Shown: positions 10,034-20,282 of the stretch, piece after piece
Layout of the letters: every line of letters starts with the position of its first letter
Numbering within the stretch: position 1 is the stretch's first letter
From: Prochlorococcus sp. AG-402-C22
GTDB lineage: Bacteria; Cyanobacteriota; Cyanobacteriia; PCC-6307; Cyanobiaceae
Reading direction: 5' to 3'
DNA: 64,000 nucleotides
NCBI GenBank assembly: GCA_003279535.1
Contig: QCHO01000004.1
Location: 1 to 64,000, forward strand
Position numbers and translations under genes: made by a program
Notes under the pieces: generated by a model
What the model saw: the letters and a program-made list of their open reading frames with translations, nothing else
What the model was told of the DNA's origin: nothing
The model's database searches: none

Positions 10034-11524
<1,491 letters not shown>

Positions 11525-11563
11525 ATACCAAAATATACATAAATCCTTCAATAAATTAAATTA

Positions 11564-11968
11564 ATGGCAATTTCTCTTAAAGTTTTAGCTCCTAATAAAA
11601 ATGTTTATCAAGGCGAAGCTGAAGAAGTAATTCTTCCTAGCACAACTGGACAACTGGGTGTGCTTCCTGGACATATTTCTTTAGTTACGGCTATTGATAT
11701 AGGCGTTTTAAGGTTAAGAATGAATTCTCAATGGCAATCAATAGCTTTAATGGGGGGCTTTGCTGAAATTGAATCTGATGAGGTCATAGTTTTAGTAAAC
11801 AATGCAGAAATTGGATCTGAAATTAATGTCCAAAATGCTGAACAAGACCTTAAAGAAGCAAAACTAGCAATAAGTAAATTTTCTGAAAATGAAAAAAATC
11901 CAGACAAAATTAAAGCTTTGAAAGAAATTTCAAAAGCTGAGGCAAGGATTCAAGCTGCAAAAAACTAA
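11564..11968 (+). CDS. atpC: ATP synthase F1 epsilon subunit
   Basis: The 134-aa protein has the beta-sandwich signature [28 protein letters not shown] and [19 protein letters not shown], then a C-terminal helical hairpin rich in Lys, Glu and Ala. Epsilon links the gamma shaft to the c-ring and its C-terminal helices can inhibit ATP hydrolysis. It is co-transcribed with atpD. The stop lies 3 bases from the stop of the opposing PSRP-3 gene. Confidence 0.95.
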   Translation: MAISLKVLAPNKNVYQGEAEEVILPSTTGQLGVLPGHISLVTAIDIGVLRLRMNSQWQSIALMGGFAEIESDEVIVLVNNAEIGSEINVQNAEQDLKEAKLAISKFSENEKNPDKIKALKEISKAEARIQAAKN

Positions 11969-11971
11969 TTT

Positions 11972-12448
11972 TTAAGCAGTTCCACAAAAAGTTACTTCAG
12001 GAAACTTTAACTTGGCTTCTTCTAATTTTTTTGTTTTACCCTCTTCTTGCCAATAATTAATTACTTCTGTAGCTTTATTCAATATTTCAACACGTTCATT
12101 ATCTGTAATCCAACCTTTATTCTCTAGTTCACTTTTTAATTTTTCCCATGCATCATCTCTTGGCCAAAAATAATAAGCAGTAAGTGGACTTGGGCCTCCC
12201 CCTACTATTTGATCAACAGCTAAAGCCACATTATCAGGTAACCACAAAACTTTAATAATAAACCTTCCTTCGTCAGGCTTAGGGGTATAACCAGTAGGGA
12301 CTCCATCTTCATCAATTGTGGCAGCAGCTAATACAGCTGTAGCGCCCATCATTCCTGTATTAGGAGAGGAATTTTTAGATTTTGGGTAATCACTATTTTT
12401 TTCTTTTTTTTCTATTGAATTTTGATTTAACTTATCTGATGAGGTCAT
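11972..12448 (-). CDS. Ribosomal small-subunit protein PSRP-3 / Ycf65
   Basis: Residues about 60-158 match the Ycf65/PSRP-3 family (also called cS23), a 30S protein found in cyanobacteria and plastids: [37 protein letters not shown] and [14 protein letters not shown]. The first 55 residues are a Ser/Asn/Lys-rich extension ([18 protein letters not shown]) that looks disordered and then an Ala-rich segment. There is a later Met pair (residues 33-34), so translation could begin further in; the 158-aa form starts at an ATG. It converges on atpC. Confidence 0.85.
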   Translation of the reverse strand: MTSSDKLNQNSIEKKEKNSDYPKSKNSSPNTGMMGATAVLAAATIDEDGVPTGYTPKPDEGRFIIKVLWLPDNVALAVDQIVGGGPSPLTAYYFWPRDDAWEKLKSELENKGWITDNERVEILNKATEVINYWQEEGKTKKLEEAKLKFPEVTFCGTA

Positions 12449-12553
12449 TCACTTATATATGTTTAAATAATAATTTATCAGTTTATGGCCACATTTTGAT
12501 TAATTTATCAAAAATTTCTTGATTTTATTTATTGATAGTTTCTAAAAAGAATT

Positions 12554-12712
12554 TTATCTATCATGTGAAACTTGATAAAAATCATAAATTGTAGCTTCCA
12601 ATGAATCCCATAGATCCTTAGGGATATCGTTTTCCTCTGCAAACATTCCAAGCTGACTAGCTAAGCCTCTTGCTTGAGAAAGTTTCGAATCATATGAATC
12701 AGACTTATTCAT
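12554..12712 (-). CDS. Small conserved-looking protein, 52 aa
   Basis: Translating the minus strand gives MNKSDSYDSKLSQARGLASQLGMFAEENDIPKDLWDSLEATIYDFYQVSHDR in pieces: MNKSDSYDSK, LSQARGLASQLGMFAEEN, then DIPKDLWDSLEATIYDFYQ. The composition is ordinary, soluble and helical, with a balanced charge, unlike a chance ORF in A/T-rich DNA. It sits 54 bases after pepP on the same strand and is likely in its operon. I do not recognise a named family. Confidence 0.65.
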   Translation of the reverse strand: MNKSDSYDSKLSQARGLASQLGMFAEENDIPKDLWDSLEATIYDFYQVSHDR

Positions 12713-12766
12713 TTTTGAGCTTTAAACTTAATAAAAAATAAATCTATTAACTGGATAAGTCAAATT

Positions 12767-14092
12767 TCAAAACTCTAAATCAGAAATTTCTTTTAATGCA
12801 GCAATACTTAAAACATCTGGGTTTGTATCTTTGACTAGGACATCATCTTCTATTCTTATCCCTATGCCTTTCCATTTCTCGTCTATAGGGGGTTGTCCCT
12901 CAGGGACTGGGATCCTATCACTTATATAGATCCCAGGTTCTACCGTAAGAATCATTCCATTCTGTAATGGCACTTCATAGTCCCCCATTCTGTATGCTCC
13001 AACATCATGAACATCTAAGCCGAGCCAATGTCCAGTTCTATGCATATAAAGATGTTTATAAGATTGATTCTCAATTATCTCCTCAGTATTGCCCGACAAT
13101 AAACCAATTTCCTTTAATCCTTCTATAAGAATTGTTAAAGCAACATTATGAACAGCATTAGAATTGGATCCCTTAACAGCACTTTTAATTGCATTTTTCT
13201 GCGCACTCAATACAATTTCATAGATAACTTTTTGCTCATTAGAAAATTTACCACCTATTGGAATAGTTCTTGTTATGTCTCCATTGTAATAATCAATTAG
13301 TGAGCAACCAGCATCCACCAACAATAAATCTTCCTTCTTCAAGGGTGAGTTATTTGAAGTGTAATGCAAAATACAGGCATTATCTCCTGATGCAACAATT
13401 GAGTTATAAGCTGGTCCTCTCGCCCCTTTTTCCAAAAAGAATCCCTCTAGAAGACCCTGAATTTGTCTTTCATTTTTCTTTGATGAGATAGATTCTCTAA
13501 CTAGTTCATGAGCTTCGGCTGAAATTTGTATAGCCTCTCTCATTCTCTTAATCTCAAATTCACTTTTAATTAATCTCATCTCATTTAAATAAATTTCTGG
13601 AGATTTTATAGAATTTGCACCAATCCCTGATCTTGAGCGATTTTCAAGTTGTTGTGAAAATATCTCAAGTACTAGTTTCTCTATTATTGGATGCTTTCCA
13701 ATTGAAAAAACAAGTTCATCAGAACCATTTATGTAAGCTGGGAGTAAATCTCTTAATTCGTTTATTGAGTGAGCCTTATCAGCATTAAACTCTTTTTCAG
13801 CGCCTCCTAAACCCCATCTAAAGCCATGCCAGACTTCGCTTATAACATCTTTAGGAGCAACAAACATAATAAATCTCTCTCCCTTTGGCTTATGTGATAA
13901 GAAAAGAGCGATTGCATCTGGCTCATCGAAACCGGTTAAATACCAAAAATTACTATCTTGTCTAAAAGGATATTCACAATCAGCATGATGCTTTACAAGA
14001 TTAGCCCCGGGGATAATAGCAGCTTTTCCACCTAATTTATCTAGGAAAATTTCTCTTCTTTCTTCAAAAACTTTATTGTCGGGTTTAGACAT
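12767..14092 (-). CDS. pepP: Xaa-Pro aminopeptidase (M24B family)
   Basis: This 441-aa protein has an N-terminal aminopeptidase P domain (DNFWYLTGFDEPDAI-type: QDSNFWYLTGFDEP) and the pita-bread catalytic domain. The five metal ligands are in LLVDAGC, YYNGDITRTIP, HRTGHWLGLDVHDVG, LTVEPGIY and GIRIEDDV. It removes N-terminal residues ahead of proline using Mn. It is divergent from the CNNM/CBS gene and upstream of the 52-aa ORF. Confidence 0.93.
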   Translation of the reverse strand: MSKPDNKVFEERREIFLDKLGGKAAIIPGANLVKHHADCEYPFRQDSNFWYLTGFDEPDAIALFLSHKPKGERFIMFVAPKDVISEVWHGFRWGLGGAEKEFNADKAHSINELRDLLPAYINGSDELVFSIGKHPIIEKLVLEIFSQQLENRSRSGIGANSIKSPEIYLNEMRLIKSEFEIKRMREAIQISAEAHELVRESISSKKNERQIQGLLEGFFLEKGARGPAYNSIVASGDNACILHYTSNNSPLKKEDLLLVDAGCSLIDYYNGDITRTIPIGGKFSNEQKVIYEIVLSAQKNAIKSAVKGSNSNAVHNVALTILIEGLKEIGLLSGNTEEIIENQSYKHLYMHRTGHWLGLDVHDVGAYRMGDYEVPLQNGMILTVEPGIYISDRIPVPEGQPPIDEKWKGIGIRIEDDVLVKDTNPDVLSIAALKEISDLEF

Positions 14093-14166
14093 GAATTGTG
14101 TATTGGCGTGTTTTAAAAAAAAATGGAAGAATGAATTAAAACAGATTTAGTATCTAATCTATCTTA

Positions 14167-15144
14167 ATGGAACCAAGTGTTTACGGCCTAATTTTGCTTA
14201 TTATAATAATTTTAATTGGGTCAGCATGTTGTTCGGGAGTAGAAGCGGCTTTTTTAGCTGTTAATTCAATTAGAATTTTAGAAATAGCCTCAAAACAAAA
14301 GCCAAAAAGTACTGCGAATCAACTACTTAAACTCAGGAAACACCTTGGAAGAACACTAACTGTAATTACTATTACTAATAATGGATTTAACATAATTGGA
14401 AGTCTTATTTTAGGTGTATACGGAGCAATGGTAATTAATAGTAGTTATGGCTTAACCTTATTTTCAATTGTTTTTTACATATTAGTTGTTCTAGTGGGAG
14501 AAGTTCTTCCGAAAGCCCTGGGTACAAGATTTTCAGTTCAAATAGCTTTATTATCTGTTCCTATCTTGAGAATATTAAATATTTTAATGAGGCCATTCTT
14601 AATATTAATCGAACAAATATTTCCAGTTATTACTGCAGAAAATGAAATTTCAACTGATGAAGAGGAAATTAGACAAATGGCAAAAATTGGGAGTCAGAAA
14701 GGTTTAATAGAAGCTGATGAGGCAGCAATGATATTTAAGGTTTTTCAATTAAATGATTTAAAAGCTAAAGACTTAATGATCCCTAGGGTATCAGCACCTT
14801 GTCTTGATGGGTCTTCCAATCTTGATGAAATTTCAAAACTTATAATGTCAGATAACTCTCCATGGTGGGTAATTTTAGGAGATAAAGTTGACAAAATACA
14901 AGGTGTAGTTGAGCGCGAAAAAATATTAGCAGAATTAATTAATGGCGAAAATAAAAAATCCTTATCAGAAATTTGCGAACCTGTGGACTACATTCCAGAA
15001 ATGATTAAGGCAGATCAATTATTAACAAGATTTGACAAGAATCATAAAGGAGTAAAAGTAGTAGTAGATGAATTTGGGGGATTCGTGGGAATTATTGGTG
15101 CAGAAGCTGTGTTATCTGTCATAGCTGGTTGGTGGAAGAAATAA
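14167..15144 (+). CDS. CNNM (DUF21) membrane protein with CBS-pair domain
   Basis: At 325 aa it has the DUF21/CNNM transmembrane domain (membrane segments about 6-28, 68-90 and 93-118; GSACCSGVEAAFLAVNS and VLVGEVLPKALGTRFS) followed by the acidic linker DEEEIRQMAKIGSQKG and a CBS pair (DLMIPRVSAPCLDGSS, VVVDEFGGFVGII). Relatives are implicated in Mg/Co efflux or in membrane integrity (the older name hemolysin C is misleading). The CorC/HlyC C-terminal domain is missing. The GTPase gene begins 3 bases later. Confidence 0.85.
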   Translation: MEPSVYGLILLIIIILIGSACCSGVEAAFLAVNSIRILEIASKQKPKSTANQLLKLRKHLGRTLTVITITNNGFNIIGSLILGVYGAMVINSSYGLTLFSIVFYILVVLVGEVLPKALGTRFSVQIALLSVPILRILNILMRPFLILIEQIFPVITAENEISTDEEEIRQMAKIGSQKGLIEADEAAMIFKVFQLNDLKAKDLMIPRVSAPCLDGSSNLDEISKLIMSDNSPWWVILGDKVDKIQGVVEREKILAELINGENKKSLSEICEPVDYIPEMIKADQLLTRFDKNHKGVKVVVDEFGGFVGIIGAEAVLSVIAGWWKK

Positions 15145-15147
15145 ATC

Positions 15148-16389
15148 ATGAAACAAATAAAAAATAATAAAAATTATTTACTTTTAAAAAATTGGTGGGA
15201 GAATATTGATCTTACTAACTTTGAAAAAAGTTTCTTTAATAGAGAAATAATTTCTTTTAATCAACAACTGTTTAGGCTCAAAGAAAAAAAAATAAGAATT
15301 GGAGTATATGGTAAATCAGGCGTAGGGAAATCTTCTGTTTTAAATTCTTTATTAGAAAAAGATATGTTCAAAACAAATATTATTAACGGGACCACGACAG
15401 AAATACAATCGGAAATTTGGACTCTAAAAGATCAAACACTCAGTAGTATAGAGTTGCTAGATTCTCCGGGATTTGATTTTTGCAATATTAAATCCTCAGA
15501 TAAAGCTTACTCTTGCATAAATCATTCAGATCTTGTTTTATTTTTAGTTTCGGGAGATGTAAATAGAAATGAATTAAACAAAATCAGCTCCTTAATTAAA
15601 GATGGAAAAAAAATAATTATAATTTTGAATAAAATCGATCTTTTTAATAAAAATGACTTAAAAGAAATTAAGGAAAATATTAAATCTAAGCTTCCAAATG
15701 ACTTAAATATTCCAATAATTCTTAATAATGGAATAAATCTTAAAAATTATCTAACAAAAATAATAAATCAATATGGTGAGATATTTTTAACACTTAATTC
15801 ACTTCAACTAGCTGACAAATTGTTTTTGCAGATAAAAGAGCAAAGATTGAAAAGAAGGCAGAAATTAGCTCAATCAACTATTGGTAAATTTTCGACTATA
15901 AAGGCATCCGCAGTAGCTCTTAATCCTTTTATTTTATTTGATGTTGCTGGTAGTTTCGCACTAGATACTGCATTGATTAGCGAATTAAGTAAGATTTACG
16001 GCTTAAAGTTGAAAAGTGAATCTACAAGAAAAATATTTAAAAATATATCCATTAATAATTTATACTTGGGAGTCACTCAAGTCGGCGTCAATACCTCTTT
16101 CAACCTTATTAAGAAAGTAATTTTATTATCAGCACCTTTCACTAATGGGCTCTCATTATTACCCTATGGACCCATAGCAATTATTCAAGCAGCGATCGCT
16201 GTGCATTCTACAAAAATCCTAGGGAAATTAGCCGCAAAAGAGATATTTATAAGAAGCAAAGCTTCTTTTATAGAACCCTCTATTATGATCCAAAATATGA
16301 CTTTTAATGACCCAGATATTTTTAACCACATAAATATTTATTTTTCAAATAGAAATTTAAATAATAATGTTGTTAGCATTCTGCCTTAA
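15148..16389 (+). CDS. Era-like GTPase with C-terminal membrane-associated (DUF697-like) region
   Basis: The G motifs are clear: G1 GKSGVGKS (55-62), G3 DSPG (105-108) and G4 NKID (161-164); the Thr of G2 is within NGTTTE (80-85). The last 180 residues are rich in hydrophobic helices (ALNPFILFDVAGSFALDTALI, LPYGPIAIIQAAIAVHS), as in DUF697-bearing GTPases. Role unknown; membrane association is inferred. It sits between the CNNM protein (3-base gap) and nadD (7-base gap), so these genes probably form one transcript down to nadE. Confidence 0.85.
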   Translation: MKQIKNNKNYLLLKNWWENIDLTNFEKSFFNREIISFNQQLFRLKEKKIRIGVYGKSGVGKSSVLNSLLEKDMFKTNIINGTTTEIQSEIWTLKDQTLSSIELLDSPGFDFCNIKSSDKAYSCINHSDLVLFLVSGDVNRNELNKISSLIKDGKKIIIILNKIDLFNKNDLKEIKENIKSKLPNDLNIPIILNNGINLKNYLTKIINQYGEIFLTLNSLQLADKLFLQIKEQRLKRRQKLAQSTIGKFSTIKASAVALNPFILFDVAGSFALDTALISELSKIYGLKLKSESTRKIFKNISINNLYLGVTQVGVNTSFNLIKKVILLSAPFTNGLSLLPYGPIAIIQAAIAVHSTKILGKLAAKEIFIRSKASFIEPSIMIQNMTFNDPDIFNHINIYFSNRNLNNNVVSILP

Positions 16390-16396
16390 AACTTAA

Positions 16397-16975
16397 ATGG
16401 GAAAAAGCATAGCATTATTTGGTACCAGTGCAGATCCACCTACCATTGGACATAAAAAAATACTTGAAGAATTATCCAAAATATATGCTTTTACAATTGG
16501 TTATGTTAGTAACAACCCCAACAAAAATCACAAAGAGGATATCTCAATTCGTAGCTATTTATTAAAAACTCTTATTGAAGATTTAGATAATCCTAAAATT
16601 TTATTTAATCAAAGTGTTAGTAGCCAATGGGCAGTAGAGTCAATTAAAAAATGTAAAAGAATTTATGAATTAAATAATTTAGATTTCGTTATTGGGAGCG
16701 ATTTAATTAAAGATATTTTCTACTGGAAAAATTTTGATAAGATTACTGATGAGGTTAGTTTTTTAGTAATTTTAAGAGAGGGATATCCTGTTGAATCAAA
16801 TACTCTTAAAATGTTAAAAACTTATAAAGTGAAATTTAAGATTTCAACCATAAAAATCCCAAACATTTCAAGTTCTAAGCTCAGGTCAAATTTTAATTAT
16901 TCTAATTTACCAACTTCATTAATAGATATTGTTAAAAAGAATAATTTATATGAATCCACTAAATTAGTTGAATGA
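16397..16975 (+). CDS. nadD: Nicotinate-nucleotide adenylyltransferase
   Basis: This 192-aa nucleotidyltransferase shows FGTSADPPTIGH (8-19), the family FGGTFDPxHxGH motif in a divergent form with Thr in place of the first His, and the C-terminal ISSSKLRSN motif (normally ISSTxIR). It joins nicotinate mononucleotide to AMP in NAD synthesis. Its last codons overlap the start of nadE (ATGA, 16972-16975), and the next enzyme of the pathway is directly downstream, which supports the call despite the altered motif. Confidence 0.85.
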   Translation: MGKSIALFGTSADPPTIGHKKILEELSKIYAFTIGYVSNNPNKNHKEDISIRSYLLKTLIEDLDNPKILFNQSVSSQWAVESIKKCKRIYELNNLDFVIGSDLIKDIFYWKNFDKITDEVSFLVILREGYPVESNTLKMLKTYKVKFKISTIKIPNISSSKLRSNFNYSNLPTSLIDIVKKNNLYESTKLVE

Positions 16976-18669
16976 AGTTTTTACTTGCTCAAATTAATCC
17001 AGTTGTTGGTGATTTAGAGGGTAATGCAAAAAAAATACTTTGTACTGCTTCGAAAGCTAGCTCAACTTCTGCTGATTTGGTTCTTACTCCAGAATTATCA
17101 CTATGGGGATATCCAGCAAAAGACCTACTTCTTAAAAAAAATTTGATCAAAAATCAATATCAAATTCTTGACCAATTAGCCTTAGATATTAATAAAAAAT
17201 ATGGAAACTTGAGTATCACAGTAGGGATAGCTGAGATAATAAATGATTCTTTTTTCCCAAATCTTTATAATTCTATTGCATTGCTTGAGCGCGGTGAGTG
17301 GAAAATAATTGCTCGTAAAATTATTCTTCCCACCTATGAAGTATTTGATGAGAAAAGATACTTTAGATCAGAAGAAAAAGTTTCAGTATTAACAAAAGAA
17401 ATTAATAATAAAACTTGGCGACTTGGCTTTACTATATGTGAGGATTTATGGGTCAACAAAAATATAGAAGGTAGAGGAATTCATAAAAAGAATCCTATAT
17501 TTGATTTAAAGAAAAAAAAAGTTGATATTTTAGTGAACTTATCGGCCTCCCCATATACCTTTAAAAAGTTAGAGCTAAGATCCAAAGTTTCCAGTTTTGC
17601 TGCTAAATATCTTCAAGTACCGCTGATATATGTAAACCAGATTGGAGCAAATGATAATTTAATTTTTGATGGAAATAGTTTTATTCTTGATAAGAATGGA
17701 TCTAAAATTAAACAATTAAAATCTTTTTCAGAAGATCTCTCCAGTTGGGACATTGAGCAAACAAAACCTCAAAAAAATAAATTTGAAAAGTCTGAGATGT
17801 CATCAATTTTTGATGCATTAGTCCTTGGTGTTAAGGATTATGCTCAAAAATGCGGTTTTAAAACAGCTTTAATTGGACTAAGTGGTGGTATTGATTCAGC
17901 ACTAGTTTCAGCAATTGCGTCAGCTGCTCTTGGCAGTAATAATATTTATTGCGTCTCAATGCCCTCTAAGTGGAGCTCATCTCATTCAAAAAGTGATGCG
18001 AAAGATTTAGCAAGAAGATTAAAAATTAATTTCAACAGCATCCCAATTGAAAATTTGATGAGTTCTTTTGAAGAATCTTTTATAAATACCATATCTTTCG
18101 AGATGGCTGAAATAACAAATCAAAATATTCAATCAAGAATCAGAGGAACGCTTCTTATGGCTTTAGCAAATCAAGAAAATCATTTATTACTTTCAACAGG
18201 AAATAAATCAGAGCTAGCTGTAGGATATTGCACACTTTATGGTGATATGAATGGGGGATTATCGGTAATTGGGGATTTATATAAAACTAATGTTTTTAAA
18301 TTATGCAATTGGCTTGATAGCGAAGATTCAATTAATCATAGAAAATCATATATGTTAGATACAAGTGCAGATTTAATTGGAGAAAATATACGTACGAAAG
18401 CTCCAAGTGCCGAATTAGGTCCTGATCAATTAGATACTGACTCTCTCCCACCTTATTCCATTTTAGATAATATTCTTAAAGGAATTATTGAAGAGAAAAA
18501 AGATTTACTACAACTAGAAAAGGATGGTTATAAAAAAGATTTAATTTTAAAAATTATCTCACTAATAAAAAAAGCGGAATTTAAACGAAAGCAGGCTCCT
18601 CCAATCCTAAAACTAAGCAGTCAATCATTAGGAAGTGACTGGAGAGTTCCCATAGCAATATCTTATTAA
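16972..18669 (+). CDS. nadE: Glutamine-dependent NAD+ synthetase
   Basis: The 565-aa protein joins an N-terminal nitrilase-type glutaminase (Glu-Lys-Cys triad E41, K116, C156) to a C-terminal ATP-pyrophosphatase synthetase (P-loop SGGIDS, 304-309). It converts deamido-NAD to NAD using glutamine ammonia. It is translationally coupled to nadD through an ATGA overlap, so two consecutive pathway steps are made together. Its stop codon overlaps the stop of the opposite DUF3326 gene within the palindrome TTAA. Confidence 0.96.
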   Translation: MKFLLAQINPVVGDLEGNAKKILCTASKASSTSADLVLTPELSLWGYPAKDLLLKKNLIKNQYQILDQLALDINKKYGNLSITVGIAEIINDSFFPNLYNSIALLERGEWKIIARKIILPTYEVFDEKRYFRSEEKVSVLTKEINNKTWRLGFTICEDLWVNKNIEGRGIHKKNPIFDLKKKKVDILVNLSASPYTFKKLELRSKVSSFAAKYLQVPLIYVNQIGANDNLIFDGNSFILDKNGSKIKQLKSFSEDLSSWDIEQTKPQKNKFEKSEMSSIFDALVLGVKDYAQKCGFKTALIGLSGGIDSALVSAIASAALGSNNIYCVSMPSKWSSSHSKSDAKDLARRLKINFNSIPIENLMSSFEESFINTISFEMAEITNQNIQSRIRGTLLMALANQENHLLLSTGNKSELAVGYCTLYGDMNGGLSVIGDLYKTNVFKLCNWLDSEDSINHRKSYMLDTSADLIGENIRTKAPSAELGPDQLDTDSLPPYSILDNILKGIIEEKKDLLQLEKDGYKKDLILKIISLIKKAEFKRKQAPPILKLSSQSLGSDWRVPIAISY

Positions 18670-19724
18670 TCGCTATAAGAACACTGTTGAATTTTTTTTA
18701 AAGGCCGTTTAACTGAATCAAGGTTGATGCCTTTTTTGATAGCAAGAATTATGCCTGCAGCTTCTAAATAATTATCCACTTCAAAAAGATTGGGATAATC
18801 ATAAAACTCATTTGTCACTTTTAATGTATTTTGATTTTTTACAGAGATAATATTTAAACCTTTTTCAATCCCTGCTAGTACTGCTTCTCCACCGAGTGCC
18901 CCATTAGGAACAACAATAGATTCAATCTGATCAGGGTGTAGTGAGATTAATTCATTTTTAGCGGGCAATTCAACAATATCAGGTGCATTGCTTAACCCAA
19001 TCAGTACTGAGGGTAAAAAGGTAAATCCTATTTCTTCTGCAGCTGCACGAGGATCTAAATTTTCATTCAATTCAATTGGATTTAAAGCAGGTGCGTGAGC
19101 ACAGGGAACTTTTAAATATTTGCTAATTAAATGACTTATGACTGCTTCGACTCCAGAAATAGGATCAATCCCTTTCCCCTCTCGATAGAAATTTGTTTCT
19201 AAAGAATCTGAATCATCTGGAAATTTTGCCACAATTGCTATTGCCGTAACTCCTTTTTCTATTAAACATTTTCCAGCATCAATTAGAGTATCAGGATTTT
19301 CAATTATGCCGCCACTGATTTGCGAAGAATCAGAATCAATAATTATGTTTAATGGCTTTTTTGTAATCACATAAGAATGAACATTAATCCCTAAAGTAGA
19401 AACACATGCATCAGCAACTTGTAAATGTCTCACTAATATTTCTTTTTCAATGGCTGAATCAAAAATTATCCCAATTTTCTGTTGCTTTACACTTTTTAAA
19501 GCTATTTCTCCTCTAGCAAGTCGGTCTAAACTATAACCCTCAACATAAAAAATATTTTTATCTTTTTCAGAAAGAGTACCGCCATTCATAACATTTGGAT
19601 GCGTAATTAAACATCCACTTGCCGATGCTAATAGTTTAGCGGTAGGAAGTGCATCCCCAGCGAAACCTCCTACTTCACAACCAATACCAGTTGGAACAAT
19701 GAATATTGTTGGTGAATTTTCCAT
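18666..19724 (-). CDS. DUF3326 domain protein
   Basis: This 352-aa protein matches the cyanobacterial/plant DUF3326 pattern: PTGIGCEVGGFAGDALPTAKLLA at the N-terminus, LITHPNVMNGG, VAKFPDD, and the C-terminal VPNGALGGEAVLAG with Gly-rich loops. It is predicted to be soluble; several glycine-rich turns suggest a nucleotide- or phosphate-binding enzyme, but no activity is known to me. It lies 18 bases after the 66-aa gene at the far end of the ATP synthase / ferredoxin run. Confidence 0.75.
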   Translation of the reverse strand: MENSPTIFIVPTGIGCEVGGFAGDALPTAKLLASASGCLITHPNVMNGGTLSEKDKNIFYVEGYSLDRLARGEIALKSVKQQKIGIIFDSAIEKEILVRHLQVADACVSTLGINVHSYVITKKPLNIIIDSDSSQISGGIIENPDTLIDAGKCLIEKGVTAIAIVAKFPDDSDSLETNFYREGKGIDPISGVEAVISHLISKYLKVPCAHAPALNPIELNENLDPRAAAEEIGFTFLPSVLIGLSNAPDIVELPAKNELISLHPDQIESIVVPNGALGGEAVLAGIEKGLNIISVKNQNTLKVTNEFYDYPNLFEVDNYLEAAGIILAIKKGINLDSVKRPLKKIQQCSYSD

Positions 19725-19742
19725 TATTAAAAATATTTCAAT

Positions 19743-19943
19743 TTATATTTTTTTATTAGCTAAGACAGCTTTAATTTTAAGTTTTTTTGTTCCAAAAGAG
19801 TCAATAGAATTTTGAATATCAACAATTGACCATCGGATTAAATCACCTTTTTTTTCTAAATTTGCAATGATAAATTCCCTTAAATTTTTTGATTTTATTG
19901 AAACTGGCCAATCTAAATAATAATCAACTGAACTTAATTTCAT
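19743..19943 (-). CDS. Small protein coupled to ferredoxin, 66 aa
   Basis: The sequence starts MKLSSVDYYLDWPVSIKSKN and is Lys/Ile-rich, mixed alpha/beta in appearance, with no Cys, signal or membrane segment. Its ATG overlaps the ferredoxin stop (ATGA, 19940-19943), so the two are translationally coupled. I do not recognise a named family. A role near the ferredoxin, for example as a partner or maturation helper, is inference from coupling only. Confidence 0.7.
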   Translation of the reverse strand: MKLSSVDYYLDWPVSIKSKNLREFIIANLEKKGDLIRWSIVDIQNSIDSFGTKKLKIKAVLANKKI

Positions 19944-20266
19944 TTTTGATATTTACCAAATTGATCATTATATAAATCATCTTCGACTTCTTTACCAATA
20001 ACAATATTCAAATCTGACTTGGGGTATGCCACACATAAAAGTGCAAAGCCCTTTTCCCTCAAATCATCATTTAATCCCATAGCATCTTCTTGATCTACAG
20101 ATCCTTCCAATATCATGGATGCACAATCTGTACAAACTCCTGAACAACAACTACTTGGTAAATCTATTCCATTCATTTTTGCCGCTGAAATAATATCTTG
20201 ATCTTCAGAACATAAAAAACTAAAAGTCTTTTGCTCAAATTGAACTTTGATATTGTATTCAGGCAT
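19940..20266 (-). CDS. Plant-type [2Fe-2S] ferredoxin with divergent ends
   Basis: At 108 aa it has the plant-type cluster motif C-x4-C-x2-C (C40, C45, C48) with the fourth ligand C78 in ALLCVAYP. An additional Cys lies next to the first ligand (C41). The loop SSCCSGVCTDC differs from photosynthetic PetF (CRAGACSTC type), so this is an accessory ferredoxin with an unknown partner, not the main photosystem I acceptor. It begins 16 bases after atpG on the same strand and overlaps the following 66-aa gene. Confidence 0.88.
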   Translation of the reverse strand: MPEYNIKVQFEQKTFSFLCSEDQDIISAAKMNGIDLPSSCCSGVCTDCASMILEGSVDQEDAMGLNDDLREKGFALLCVAYPKSDLNIVIGKEVEDDLYNDQFGKYQK

Positions 20267-20282
20267 ATCCTAAATCTTATTG

